Positions 27,883 through 35,741 of a stretch of 64,000 bases of DNA are shown piece after piece. Under the pieces are notes generated by a model. The model did no database searches. It was not told the DNA's origin and saw only the letters and a program-made list of their open reading frames with translations. A program made the position numbers and the translations under genes. Source of the stretch: Solibacillus palustris (GTDB lineage: Bacteria > Bacillota > Bacilli > Bacillales_A > Planococcaceae); assembly GCF_022549215.1 (NCBI RefSeq), contig NZ_JAKZFC010000001.1:1054001-1118000 (forward strand), in the 5' to 3' direction. The number at the start of each line of letters is the position of its first letter. The stretch's first letter is position 1.

Positions 27883-28719
27883 ATGAAAACGACAGCTCAG
27901 TTTTTAATGATGAAGCAGCAGCGAGAAAAAATCGTCATGGTGACGGCTTATGATTATCCAGGAGCAAGATTTTCTGAAGATGCTGGAGTGGATATGATTT
28001 TAGTGGGCGATTCTTTGGGGATGGTTGTCCTTGGTTATGAATCGACGATGCGCGTGACGGTGGATGACATGATTCATCATAGTAAAGCAGTTCGTCGCGG
28101 CGCACCACAGACGTTTATCGTTGTGGATATGCCATTTGGGTCGTATCACGGAGATGTAAATGACACATTGAAAACGGCGGTGCGTATGATGCAAGAAACT
28201 AATGCCAACGCAGTAAAAGTGGAAGGTGCAGGCGATATTGTACCAGTTATTAAAAAATTAACGGATGCAGGTATTCCAGTAGTTGCGCATTTAGGATTAT
28301 TGCCACAATCAGCAGGAGTGCTAGGTGGTTATAAAGTACAGGGGAAAACAGCTGAACAAGCAGAACAGTTAATTCAAGACGCCTTAGAAGTTGAGCAAGC
28401 AGGGGCATGTGCGATTGTGTTAGAATGCATTCCCCATCAATTAACTGCGGTAGTATCAGAAAAATTAACGATCCCGACAATTGGTATTGGAGCAGGAGCA
28501 GAAGCAGACGGACAAGTGCTTGTATTCCATGATTTATTGCATTTTGGCAAACATCATATGCCAAAATTTGTACACAGCTTTGCTCAGGTTGGCGATGAAA
28601 TTGAGCGCGGTATTAAAGGCTATACGGATGCAGTGAAGGCTGGTACATTCCCAACATTAGCACATAGCTTTACAATGAAAGAAGAAGAGTTAAATGAGCT
28701 GTATGGAGGCGTAAAATAA
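27883..28719 (+). CDS. panB: 3-methyl-2-oxobutanoate hydroxymethyltransferase
   Basis: 278 residues from ATG 27883 with AAGGAGGA 7 bases upstream. First enzyme of pantothenate synthesis, transferring a hydroxymethyl group from methylene-THF to ketoisovalerate. TIM-barrel family text: [25 protein letters not shown]-type start (metal ligand Asp), VKVEGA, GHLGL-like AHLGLLPQS and the [17 protein letters not shown] catalytic stretch. The last base overlaps the panC start. First of the panBCD operon. Confidence 0.95.
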   Translation: MKTTAQFLMMKQQREKIVMVTAYDYPGARFSEDAGVDMILVGDSLGMVVLGYESTMRVTVDDMIHHSKAVRRGAPQTFIVVDMPFGSYHGDVNDTLKTAVRMMQETNANAVKVEGAGDIVPVIKKLTDAGIPVVAHLGLLPQSAGVLGGYKVQGKTAEQAEQLIQDALEVEQAGACAIVLECIPHQLTAVVSEKLTIPTIGIGAGAEADGQVLVFHDLLHFGKHHMPKFVHSFAQVGDEIERGIKGYTDAVKAGTFPTLAHSFTMKEEELNELYGGVK

Positions 28720-29582
28720 TGAACGTAGTTACAACAATTGCACAATTACGAGAAATTGTTCTCCATGCAAAAAAACAACAGCAAACTATCGGGTTAGTCC
28801 CGACAATGGGCTATTTACATGAGGGCCATTTAACATTAGCAACGAATGCTAGACAAGAAAATGACTTAGTGGTTATGAGCATTTTTGTCAATCCAACTCA
28901 ATTTGGTCCGAATGAAGATTTTGAGTCTTATCCACGTGATTTAGCGCGTGATAAGAAGTTAGCAGAATCAGTTGGTGTTGATGTTATTTTCGCGCCTTCA
29001 GTTGAAGAAATGTACCCTCAAGATGGTGGCATACGAGTTCGAGCAGGTCGTCAAGCTAAATTACTATGTGGTGCAAGTCGTCCAGGACATTTTGATGGTG
29101 TGCTTCAAGTCGTAGCTAAACTATTTAATTTAGTTCAGCCGGATCGAGCATATTTTGGTCAAAAGGATGCGCAGCAAGTGGCGATTATTCAAACAATGGT
29201 ACGTGATTATAATTTTCCAATTGAATTGAGAATTGTACCCATTGTACGAGAAGAAGATGGCTTAGCAAAATCAAGTCGTAATGTCTATTTAACGCCGATA
29301 GACCGCTCGCAAGCACCTGCTATTCAACAGGCACTACAGCTTGCAAAACGTGAATTGCAAGAAACAGAAGATGTTGAAAAGGCGCTCGCATTAGCAACGA
29401 AGCTAATTGAGTATAATACGGACGGTAAAATTGATTATTTATCAATTTTAGCTTATCCAGATTTAACAGAAGTGACTGCGGAAACGGATCAAATCCTGTT
29501 AGCCGTTGCTGTGTATATTGGAAAAACACGTTTAATAGATAATGAAATCTTTTCGTTAAAAGGGGCAATGGCACATGTTTAG
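28719..29582 (+). CDS. panC: Pantoate-beta-alanine ligase
   Basis: 287 residues. Condenses pantoate and beta-alanine with ATP. Nucleotidylyltransferase HIGH-type motif is [13 protein letters not shown] and the KMSKS-like loop [27 protein letters not shown] and the FGQKDAQQ stretch are characteristic. Overlaps panB by one base and panD by eight. Confidence 0.96.
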   Translation: MNVVTTIAQLREIVLHAKKQQQTIGLVPTMGYLHEGHLTLATNARQENDLVVMSIFVNPTQFGPNEDFESYPRDLARDKKLAESVGVDVIFAPSVEEMYPQDGGIRVRAGRQAKLLCGASRPGHFDGVLQVVAKLFNLVQPDRAYFGQKDAQQVAIIQTMVRDYNFPIELRIVPIVREEDGLAKSSRNVYLTPIDRSQAPAIQQALQLAKRELQETEDVEKALALATKLIEYNTDGKIDYLSILAYPDLTEVTAETDQILLAVAVYIGKTRLIDNEIFSLKGAMAHV

Positions 29583-29958
29583 AATGATGATGAATAGTAA
29601 AATTCACCGCGCACAAGTGACGCAGGCAGATTTAAATTATGTTGGCTCAATTACAATCGACCAAGATATTTTAGATGCGGTAGGGATGTTAGCAAATGAA
29701 AAGGTGCATATTGTGAATAATAATAATGGTGCACGTTTTGAAACGTATATTATTGCAGGTGAGCGTGGATCTGGTGTGATTTGTGTAAACGGTGCAGCAG
29801 CACGCCTTGTGCAAAAGGGTGATGTTGTCATTATTATTTCGTACGTTTATGTAGACAACAAAGAAGTAGATAACCATAAGCCAACTGTTGCGATTATGGG
29901 CGAAAACAACACAATTAAAGAAATGATTAGTTACGAGCCAGAAGCAACAGTAATGTAA
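29575..29958 (+). CDS. panD: Aspartate 1-decarboxylase (pyruvoyl)
   Basis: 127 residues. Makes beta-alanine for PanC. The proenzyme is self-cleaved at Gly-Ser; the site is visible in [10 protein letters not shown], giving the pyruvoyl group from that serine. Conserved NGARFETY and NGAAARL segments are present. Starts within the panC end (ATG 29575). Confidence 0.95.
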   Translation: MFRMMMNSKIHRAQVTQADLNYVGSITIDQDILDAVGMLANEKVHIVNNNNGARFETYIIAGERGSGVICVNGAAARLVQKGDVVIIISYVYVDNKEVDNHKPTVAIMGENNTIKEMISYEPEATVM

Positions 29959-29967
29959 TCTGTAGGC

Positions 29968-30112
29968 GGTGCTTCTGCGGTGGTCAGAATAAGGAACGAA
30001 TGCAAAAAGCGTCACGTCCTGTGACAACGCATTCATGACCAACATCGTGTTGGCCTCCATCCTCGGCGCAAAGGGAATGTCCCAGAATTACTTCTTGGAC
30101 ATTCCCTTTTTT
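29968..30112. repeat. Structured intergenic element, family 3, copy A, ending in a terminator-like hairpin
   Basis: Box GCTTCTGCGG (29971-29980) and box CCTCGGCGCAAAG (30061-30073) flank several small stems: TGGTCA/TGACCA, GAATGC/GCATTC, GTCAC/GTGAC, CCAACA/TGTTGG. A strong hairpin AAGGGAATGTCC/GGACATTCCCTT with a T run closes it and would terminate panBCD. The same two boxes, inverted, occur at 31891-31970. Confidence 0.65.
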
Positions 30113-30252
30113 GTTACAAAAAAAGGTTTTGTTGTTTCATTTTGTAATAAATATATTATACACCTGTAATATCTTTGAAATATTTAATGTGTAAACTAAT
30201 GGTAGTTTATAAATACCAAATATTTTAAATGTAACAGGAGGAAATGGCTATA

Positions 30253-30840
30253 ATGTTTAAGCATAAATTAATTTTAAGCCTGTCTCTATTCTTGTTCAGT
30301 TCAATTTTATATGTAAATACCACTAATGCAGCCACATATACAGTAAAAGCCGGAGAAAATATTGAAGAAATTGCAAAGCGTTACGATACTACTGTTCAAG
30401 AGCTATTAGACTTAAATCGAATACAAAGTGCAAACGACATCGTAGAGCACTTAGTATTAAGATTACCTGAGGAAAAACCAAAAGAAACGCCAAAAGAGCA
30501 GCCGAAAAAGTCAGTAGAAGAGATAGAAACAATAGACGGTTATGAGGTTGTTAAAACATTAACAGTGGAAGCAAGTGCCTTTACGGCAAGTTGTAATGGC
30601 TGTTCTGGAAAAACAGCATATGGTATTGATTTACACAAAAACCCTGATATTAAACTAATTGCGGTTGACCCAGATATGATTCCACTTGGCACAAAAGTTT
30701 GGGTGAAGGGATACGGAATTGCAATAGCTGGAGATACAGGTGGTTCGATTAAAGGCGGGAAAATTGATGTCTTTATGAAAACAAAGAAAGAAGCGTATAG
30801 TTGGGGACGTAAAAAAGTAGAAATCAAAATTTTAAAATAA
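30253..30840 (+). CDS. Secreted LysM-3D domain cell-wall protein
   Basis: 195 residues. ATG 30253 is preferred to 30244, which sits only two bases after AGGAGG. Signal peptide to about residue 26 (cleavage after NTTNA). One LysM peptidoglycan-binding domain (about 27-70) is followed by a Pro/Lys/Glu linker and a C-terminal 3D domain with its three aspartates (VDPDMIPLGT, GDTGGSIKG, IDVFM). Such proteins (YocH/YabE/Rpf-Sps class) are wall lytic transglycosylase-like enzymes. Substrate and role here are inference. Confidence 0.85.
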   Translation: MFKHKLILSLSLFLFSSILYVNTTNAATYTVKAGENIEEIAKRYDTTVQELLDLNRIQSANDIVEHLVLRLPEEKPKETPKEQPKKSVEEIETIDGYEVVKTLTVEASAFTASCNGCSGKTAYGIDLHKNPDIKLIAVDPDMIPLGTKVWVKGYGIAIAGDTGGSIKGGKIDVFMKTKKEAYSWGRKKVEIKILK

Positions 30841-30845
30841 TCAAA

Positions 30846-30886
30846 AGCGCAAAAACCATTCAGATTTCGGGTTTTTGCGTTTTTTC
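30846..30886 (+). terminator. Terminator of the LysM-3D gene
   Basis: CGCAAAAACC pairs with GGTTTTTGCG, followed by six T. Confidence 0.8.
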
Positions 30887-30949
30887 TTTTATTTATAAAT
30901 AATGTAAGTGATAATAAAATAGATATGCATGTATGAAAGGAAGCGTTTT

Positions 30950-31315
30950 ATGGAAATTATTTTAGCAGTGGGTGCATTTTTAGGTGCGATAACTGTAGCA
31001 ATCGGTGCGTTTGGCGCGCATGCGTTAAAAGGCAAATTTGCGGAGGAACGCTATGAGCAAACATTTGAAACAGGTGTACGTTATCAGATGTACCATAGCC
31101 TAGCAATCCTAAGTGTTGGATTAGTGATGCGTGTAGTAGGGGAATTACAAATTTTAGAAGTAGCAGCCTATTTAATGTTGGCTGGTATTGTACTGTTTTC
31201 GGGTAGTTTATATGTACTTTCAGTTACTGGAATACGAAAGCTCGGTGCCATTACGCCAATTGGTGGTGTCTGCTTTATTGCTGGATGGATTTGTGTTGCT
31301 GTAGGTGTTCTGTAG
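30950..31315 (+). CDS. DUF423 membrane protein (YwdK family)
   Basis: 121 residues from ATG 30950, with AAGGAAG upstream; seven upstream codons are dropped. Four hydrophobic helices and the family start VGAFLGAITVAIGAFGAHALKGKF are recognised. Small inner-membrane protein of unknown function. Not part of an obvious operon. Confidence 0.85.
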   Translation: MEIILAVGAFLGAITVAIGAFGAHALKGKFAEERYEQTFETGVRYQMYHSLAILSVGLVMRVVGELQILEVAAYLMLAGIVLFSGSLYVLSVTGIRKLGAITPIGGVCFIAGWICVAVGVL

Positions 31316-31404
31316 CTAATGTTGTTCCAAATAGTCTAGTTTTCATAAAAGGCATTTTTCAATACAATATTTGGAACAAAGTGTATTTATCTAATATAAT
31401 CCGT

Positions 31405-31615
31405 TCTGCTACGCTGCGGGGGACGCTTTCCTGAGGGCGTGGCTACAACTAACTTGTATGTGCCTCTTACGGTGGCACATACAAGTGGATTTTCCGCGCA
31501 CGCTTAATCCTCTAGGAGTCGCCCAAAAAAATGTGCTCCTGTCGCTACGCTTTCGTCGCAAAGCAAGGCTCAAATCATACGGCATTTGAGCCTTACTTCA
31601 CTTCGCAGCACTCTA
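31405..31615. repeat. Palindromic element, family 4, copy A, with preceding hairpin
   Basis: CTTGTATGTGCC (31453-31464) pairs perfectly with GGCACATACAAG (31474-31485). Then come box CTGTCGCTACGC TTTCGTCGCA (31539-31560) and an 11-bp hairpin, AAGGCTCAAAT/ATTTGAGCCTT (31565-31594). The box recurs with one change at 31981, again followed by a hairpin of different sequence. Confidence 0.65.
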
Positions 31616-31890
31616 CTAAAAAGTTAAAGTTCGTTTATACTACAAAGGTTTTTATGAAGTATGCTGTTTAAAGCTTTGTTATTAAAATAAAGTCTAAGCT
31701 TTGACACAATGAAAGTAGCTAATTTTATTGTTGTAGCTAACTTTTAATCAAAGATAAAATATTGTATACATCGTACTATTTTATTCATCACCGCCGCCTC
31801 GCGCTAGCGGCAGCATTGGACTCTTTTAACTATTAAAAAGAAGAAAAATTTAATTTGGCGGGCTTTGCATGCGGCATTAAAGACAGTAGT

Positions 31891-31970
31891 AAAGGGAAAT
31901 TCTAAAACATTTTTAGAATTTCTCTTTGCGCCGAGGAGAGTTAAATCGAGATTTTACTCCCCGCAGAAGC
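31891..31970. repeat. Structured intergenic element, family 3, copy B (inverted)
   Basis: The hairpin AAAGGGAAATTCTAAAA with its 17-base complement (31891-31927) runs into CTTTGCGCCGAGG (31924-31936); CCGCAGAAGC follows at 31961-31970. On the minus strand this reads GCTTCTGCGG ... CCTCGGCGCAAAG plus hairpin, the same architecture as at 29968-30112 but with different stem sequences. Confidence 0.65.
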
Positions 31971-31980
31971 AGTCATGCGA

Positions 31981-32050
31981 CTGTCGCTTCGCTTTCGTCG
32001 CAGAAGCTAAAACCAACCTAGACAGCGGCTGGTTTTAGCTTTGCCGTAGC
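31981..32050. repeat. Palindromic element, family 4, copy B
   Basis: Box CTGTCGCTTCGC TTTCGTCGCA (31981-32002) is followed by a 12-bp hairpin, AAGCTAAAACCA (32004-32015) with TGGTTTTAGCTT (32030-32041). The box matches 31539-31560 while the hairpin arms differ completely. Confidence 0.65.
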
Positions 32051-32205
32051 CCGCCAAAAATAAGTGACACTGCACTTAATCCATTTTTTAGTTAGTTTAT
32101 ACATATGTAAAGATTCACATGAAATCTACTTTACACATGTAAAAAATTCAAGTTCGGTTGCATTCCAAATATTGTGATGTTAATGTGAAAAATGAGGTGG
32201 AAAAA

Positions 32206-33540
32206 ATGGAAAACTTTGATTTAGCTGTAATTGGTGCTGGTCCAGGAGGCTATGTAGCAGCAATTCATGCAGCAAAAAGTGGTTTGAGGGTCGCGTTAGT
32301 AGAACGCGATAAAGTAGGGGGTGCTTGCTATAACGTAGGGTGCATCCCATCTAAAATTATGCTAGAACATAGTAAATTAGTGCAAGAAATTCGACGTGGT
32401 ACAGATTGGGGCGTTACGGTACCGACAATTAATATTGATTTTTCAAAGTTAATGAAGCGAAAAGATAAAGTGGTCGAAGAGTTGTTAACGAATATTGAAA
32501 CATTTATTGAAAACGCACAAATTACAATGTATCGAGGGGAAGCAGCGGTCACAGCCGAGCGTAAAGTCATTGTAGGGAATGAATCGTTTTCAGCCGACAA
32601 AGTGATTTTAGCCACAGGTAGTACACCGTTTGTACCGCCATTTAAAGGGATTGAAACAGCAGATTACCATACTACAGATACGTTCTTTAGTATTCAAGAG
32701 CTACCAAAGCAATTAACGATCATCGGTGGTGGGGTCATTGCAATTGAGATGGCCTTTGCTTTAGCACCAATGGGAACAAAGGTGACAGTATTAAACCATA
32801 GTCAAGATATTTTACAAACAGAAGAGCCAGATGCACGCCCAATTATTAAAGAGAAAATGAAACAATTAGGCATTGAACTCATTACAGAATTCACATTTGA
32901 GGAGATTCATGCAGACTATATTCAAACGTCGATTGGTAATTACCCGTTTGAAAATTTATTGTTCGCAACAGGCAGACGTCCCAATATACAAATTGCTGAC
33001 GCGCTTGAAATGGATATGGATGGTCGTTTGATTAAGGTGAATAATCATTATGAAACAAGTATCCCAGGCATTTTTGCGATTGGTGATTTAGTCGGTGGTT
33101 TCCAACTTGCTCACTCTGCTAGTGCAGAAGGTATACATGCGGTAGATTTCATTTTAGGGAAGCATCCAAAGGTGATCAATCAGCAAGAAATTCCACGCTG
33201 TGTGTATACGCATCCAGAAATCGCTACATTCGGAATGCTTGAACACGAAGCACCGTCTGATTCAATCGTAACAAAAATGTATTTACCAACAAACCCGAAA
33301 GCGTTACTTGAGGGCAATACACAAGGCTTTATGAAGTTTGTGGCAAGTCCAGAAGGGGATATTTACGGTGCATGTGTTGTTGGTGATGGTGCAACGGAAA
33401 TGATTAACTCCATGCTAGCGGCTAAAGTATTAGGGGGATCAGTCAAAGATTTGGCACGTTTAATATTCCCACATCCAACTGTAAGTGAACATGTTGGAGA
33501 TGCAGCACGTTCGGTATTTGGCAAAGCGATTCACGCTTAA
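32206..33540 (+). CDS. Orphan dihydrolipoyl dehydrogenase (E3 family)
   Basis: 444 residues from ATG 32206 with GAGGTGG upstream. FAD loop GAGPGGYVAAIHAAKSG at the start, redox disulfide GGACYNVGCIPSK (C-x4-C), NAD loop GGGVIAIEMA and the C-terminal His-Glu pair HPTVSEHVGDA. It lacks a lipoyl domain and has no E1 or E2 partner nearby, so it may be a second E3 for branched-chain or pyruvate dehydrogenase, or another pyridine-nucleotide disulfide reductase. Cytoplasmic. Confidence 0.85.
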   Translation: MENFDLAVIGAGPGGYVAAIHAAKSGLRVALVERDKVGGACYNVGCIPSKIMLEHSKLVQEIRRGTDWGVTVPTINIDFSKLMKRKDKVVEELLTNIETFIENAQITMYRGEAAVTAERKVIVGNESFSADKVILATGSTPFVPPFKGIETADYHTTDTFFSIQELPKQLTIIGGGVIAIEMAFALAPMGTKVTVLNHSQDILQTEEPDARPIIKEKMKQLGIELITEFTFEEIHADYIQTSIGNYPFENLLFATGRRPNIQIADALEMDMDGRLIKVNNHYETSIPGIFAIGDLVGGFQLAHSASAEGIHAVDFILGKHPKVINQQEIPRCVYTHPEIATFGMLEHEAPSDSIVTKMYLPTNPKALLEGNTQGFMKFVASPEGDIYGACVVGDGATEMINSMLAAKVLGGSVKDLARLIFPHPTVSEHVGDAARSVFGKAIHA

Positions 33541-33548
33541 TAAATAGT

Positions 33549-33583
33549 TAGAGCATGTTCATAATATTTGAACATGCTTTTCT
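33549..33583 (+). terminator. Terminator of the lipoamide dehydrogenase gene
   Basis: AGCATGTTC pairs with GAACATGCT, followed by TTTCTTT. Confidence 0.8.
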
Positions 33584-33642
33584 TTATAGCCAATTAGTTA
33601 TTCGCTATAATGATGATACAAAAGACTATATGAGGTGCACCG

Positions 33643-33981
33643 ATGGAACAAGAAATAATAGAAATTATTGAAAAAGAAGTGGAGCAAGCACTTTTTACTT
33701 GTATCGATTTAAAGATTGAAGAAAATTATATTGCCATGGGTCAAGAGTTTGCCAAAATACTAGCACAGTTACAAAAACATGATTTCATAAGCCCAACGTT
33801 AAAGGTAATTGTAGAACCAGAAAGTTGCTTAACGGAGACTCGTATTTTACTAGAAAGTTTGCAAGAAGCACAGCGTCGTCATACTTCGCGCGGTAAGCTA
33901 TTAACACATCGCCAAATTTTAAATGTTTGGTTACGTAAGAATGTGCATTATCAACGTGAGATTTTGCCTGGTTCCTTTTAA
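33643..33981 (+). CDS. Conserved hypothetical protein, 112 residues
   Basis: ATG 33643 with GAGGTG 7 bases upstream. An acidic, helical N-terminal half (EIIEIIEKEVEQALFTCIDLKIEENYIAMGQE) and a basic C-terminal half (RRHTSRGKLLTHRQILNVWLRKNV). No signal peptide, membrane helix or known motif that I can see. It stands alone between terminators. The ribosome site and codon pattern support a real gene; function is unknown. Confidence 0.65.
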   Translation: MEQEIIEIIEKEVEQALFTCIDLKIEENYIAMGQEFAKILAQLQKHDFISPTLKVIVEPESCLTETRILLESLQEAQRRHTSRGKLLTHRQILNVWLRKNVHYQREILPGSF

Positions 33982-34060
33982 TAAATTTTCAGAAAATGAT
34001 AGAAAATTATTGCATTTTAGATTCTATTTCGTTAAAATAAGTATATTCGAATACGAGAGC

Positions 34061-34106
34061 AAGGCATGGTGGAGACAGTCAAACTGGCTACAGCTATGCC
34101 TTTTTT
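34061..34106 (+). terminator. Long irregular hairpin terminator before the antiporter gene
   Basis: AAGGCAT pairs with ATGCCTT, with an inner CAGT/ACTG stem and several mismatches, followed by six T. It ends 25 bases before the antiporter start, so it may attenuate that gene as well as end the previous unit. Confidence 0.6.
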
Positions 34107-34130
34107 GTGTATAAAGAAAGGAGACACCAA

Positions 34131-35279
34131 ATGTTTATTTTTCAAATTGTTATTGTTTTATTAGCGACAAAAATAGCCGGACATTTTTCAGTTCGACTTG
34201 GTCAACCATCTGTACTAGGGAAAATCTTAATCGGGATTATTATAGGTCCGGCAATGCTAGGTTGGATTGCTGATAGCGAAGTAATACAAACGTTTAGTCA
34301 GATTGGTGTTATTCTACTGATGTTTTTAGCCGGTTTAGAAACAGATTTAGAGGATTTAAATGCGAATATGAAAGGCGCAGTATTTGTTGCAGTAGGTGGT
34401 GTTATTTTACCGATTGCACTGAGCTATCCATTGGCATTGTCATTTGGACTAACACAAGGTCAAGCTATTTTCATTGGTTTAACTCTTGCAGCAACGTCAG
34501 TTAGTATTTCTGTTCAAACTTTAAATGAAATTGGCTGGTTAAAAAGTAGAGAGGGTTCAGTATTACTTGGTGCGGCGGTACTTGATGATATTATCGTCGT
34601 TGTACTGATTGCAATTGCGATGAGTTTCTTAGTAGGGGATGATGTATCGATTCCAACATTAATCGGTGGGAAAGTATTCTTCTTTGTCTTATTATTCGTT
34701 GTGTCAAAGTACGTAATTCCTCCATTCTTGAAGGCATTTAGCCGTTTAAAAGTAACAGAGTCTTTACTAAGTGGTGCGCTCATAGCATGTTTTGCACTTG
34801 CGTACATTGGTGAACATTATTTCGGTATTGCAGCAATTATTGGTGCGTTCTTTATGGGGATTGCTATTGGTCGTACGGAGTTTAAAGAAACAATTGAACA
34901 TAAGGTAGAACCGATTGCGAGTAGTATGTTCGTACCGTTCTTCTTTGTTAGTATTGGATTATCTGTAACGTTTGATGGCATTACGGAAAATATTTGGTTC
35001 TTAGTTGTGTTTTCAATTGTAGCGATTTTATCTAAACTAATTGGTTCGGGTTTAGGTGCAAAACTAGCAGGTTTCAGCTGGAAATCATCAACTGGAATCG
35101 GTGCGGGGATGATTTCACGTGGTGAGGTTGCATTAATTTTAGCCGGTATGGGTCTATCAAGTGGGTTATTACCTGCAGAAGACTATACACCAATGGTTAT
35201 CGTTATTATTGTTACAACACTTGTGACACCGCCAATGTTAAAAGGAATTTTCGGAACACGGGAGCACTACCATTCTTAA
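34131..35279 (+). CDS. CPA2-family monovalent cation/proton antiporter (Kef/NapA type)
   Basis: 382 residues from ATG 34131, AAAGGAGA upstream. About twelve helices. Recognisable text: GQPSVLGKILIGIIIGPAMLGW in the first helices, FLAGLETDLEDL, the ion-site region GAAVLDDIIVVVLIAIAMS with paired aspartates, and SRGEVALILAGMGLSSG near the end. The DD pair suggests an electrogenic NapA-like exchanger of Na+ or K+ for H+. No C-terminal regulatory RCK domain. Ion preference cannot be told from sequence. Confidence 0.85.
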   Translation: MFIFQIVIVLLATKIAGHFSVRLGQPSVLGKILIGIIIGPAMLGWIADSEVIQTFSQIGVILLMFLAGLETDLEDLNANMKGAVFVAVGGVILPIALSYPLALSFGLTQGQAIFIGLTLAATSVSISVQTLNEIGWLKSREGSVLLGAAVLDDIIVVVLIAIAMSFLVGDDVSIPTLIGGKVFFFVLLFVVSKYVIPPFLKAFSRLKVTESLLSGALIACFALAYIGEHYFGIAAIIGAFFMGIAIGRTEFKETIEHKVEPIASSMFVPFFFVSIGLSVTFDGITENIWFLVVFSIVAILSKLIGSGLGAKLAGFSWKSSTGIGAGMISRGEVALILAGMGLSSGLLPAEDYTPMVIVIIVTTLVTPPMLKGIFGTREHYHS

Positions 35280-35286
35280 AATTTGG

Positions 35287-35489
35287 ACTTGCTAATTGCG
35301 TACAAATCGATTATTCTATTAAACAGGTGCCAAAACCTCGGTGAAGATTTAGTCTTCACACACAAAAGCTCCACCTAAACAGCACGGACTTGCTGGGAGA
35401 CTTTTGTTTGTGCAGGGAGATGAGCCCCTGCACACCTTACATATGATAACTAACCTAGTGCTTGCGTTATTGCAGTACTAGGTTTTTTT
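35287..35489 (+). ncRNA. Structured small RNA, 6S RNA-like
   Basis: Between the antiporter stop and dinG lies a region folding into hairpins GTGAAGA/TCTTCAC and GTGCAGGG/CCCCTGCAC. These sit on either side of a longer stem, CACA-CAAAAG-CTCC with GGAG-A-CTTTTG-TTTGTG, that encloses a 20-base loop. Ends show partial pairing (ACTTGC.AAT with ATT.GCAGT), and AACCTAGT/ACTAGGTT plus seven T forms a terminator. A promoter-like TTGCTA-17-TATTCT lies at 35290-35318. Length near 195 bases and a bubble with a side hairpin resemble 6S RNA. The name is tentative; the structured RNA itself is well supported. Confidence 0.5.
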
Positions 35490-35548
35490 GCTGTTTAGGA
35501 AACTATAAATTATCGAATTGTGGATAACTTTCACAAAAAATCATCTGC

Positions 35549-35663
35549 CGTCTAGGCTAAAGCGCCAGCCCTTCGGCCATTTCGATCCCTCCTGCAAAAG
35601 TGGTGGAGCGTTTACTTTTGCGTCGGGTCCTCCAATGTCTGTCGGGGCTGAACAGGCGCTTTA
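35549..35663. repeat. Dispersed palindromic repeat, family 1, copy B
   Basis: TCTAGGC, GCGCCAGC, CATTTCG, AAAGTGGTG, CGTTTACTTT, GTCGGGTCCTCCAATG and GGCGC occur in the same order as at 2865-2985. Arms here are AGCCC/GGGCT and TAAAGCGCC/GGCGCTTTA, replacing AGCTCC/GGAGCT of the other copy. Confidence 0.7.
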
Positions 35664-35741
35664 CCGCTTTTGTTTTATTTACATGACCTTACCTAACTTA
35701 TTGTGTTAAAATGCCGTTATATTACTTGAACTGTGAGTTGA

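Larger units (their letters stand above)
31316..32157. other. Repeat-rich intergenic region without genes
   Basis: About 840 bases, unusually GC-rich in patches, with no credible ORF. It holds at least four long hairpins (31453-31485, 31565-31594, 31891-31927, 32004-32041) and conserved boxes described in the separate entries. It ends in plain A/T-rich sequence before the lipoamide dehydrogenase gene. It looks like a landing site for several small palindromic elements. Confidence 0.7.

Noticed and set aside
31316-32157. A gene in the 840-base gap before the lipoamide dehydrogenase
   Set aside because: No frame with a ribosome site and protein-like composition on either strand; hairpins and boxes account for most of the region.
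35518-35709. 63-codon ORF upstream of dinG
   Set aside because: It coincides with the family 1 repeat and has no ribosome site.
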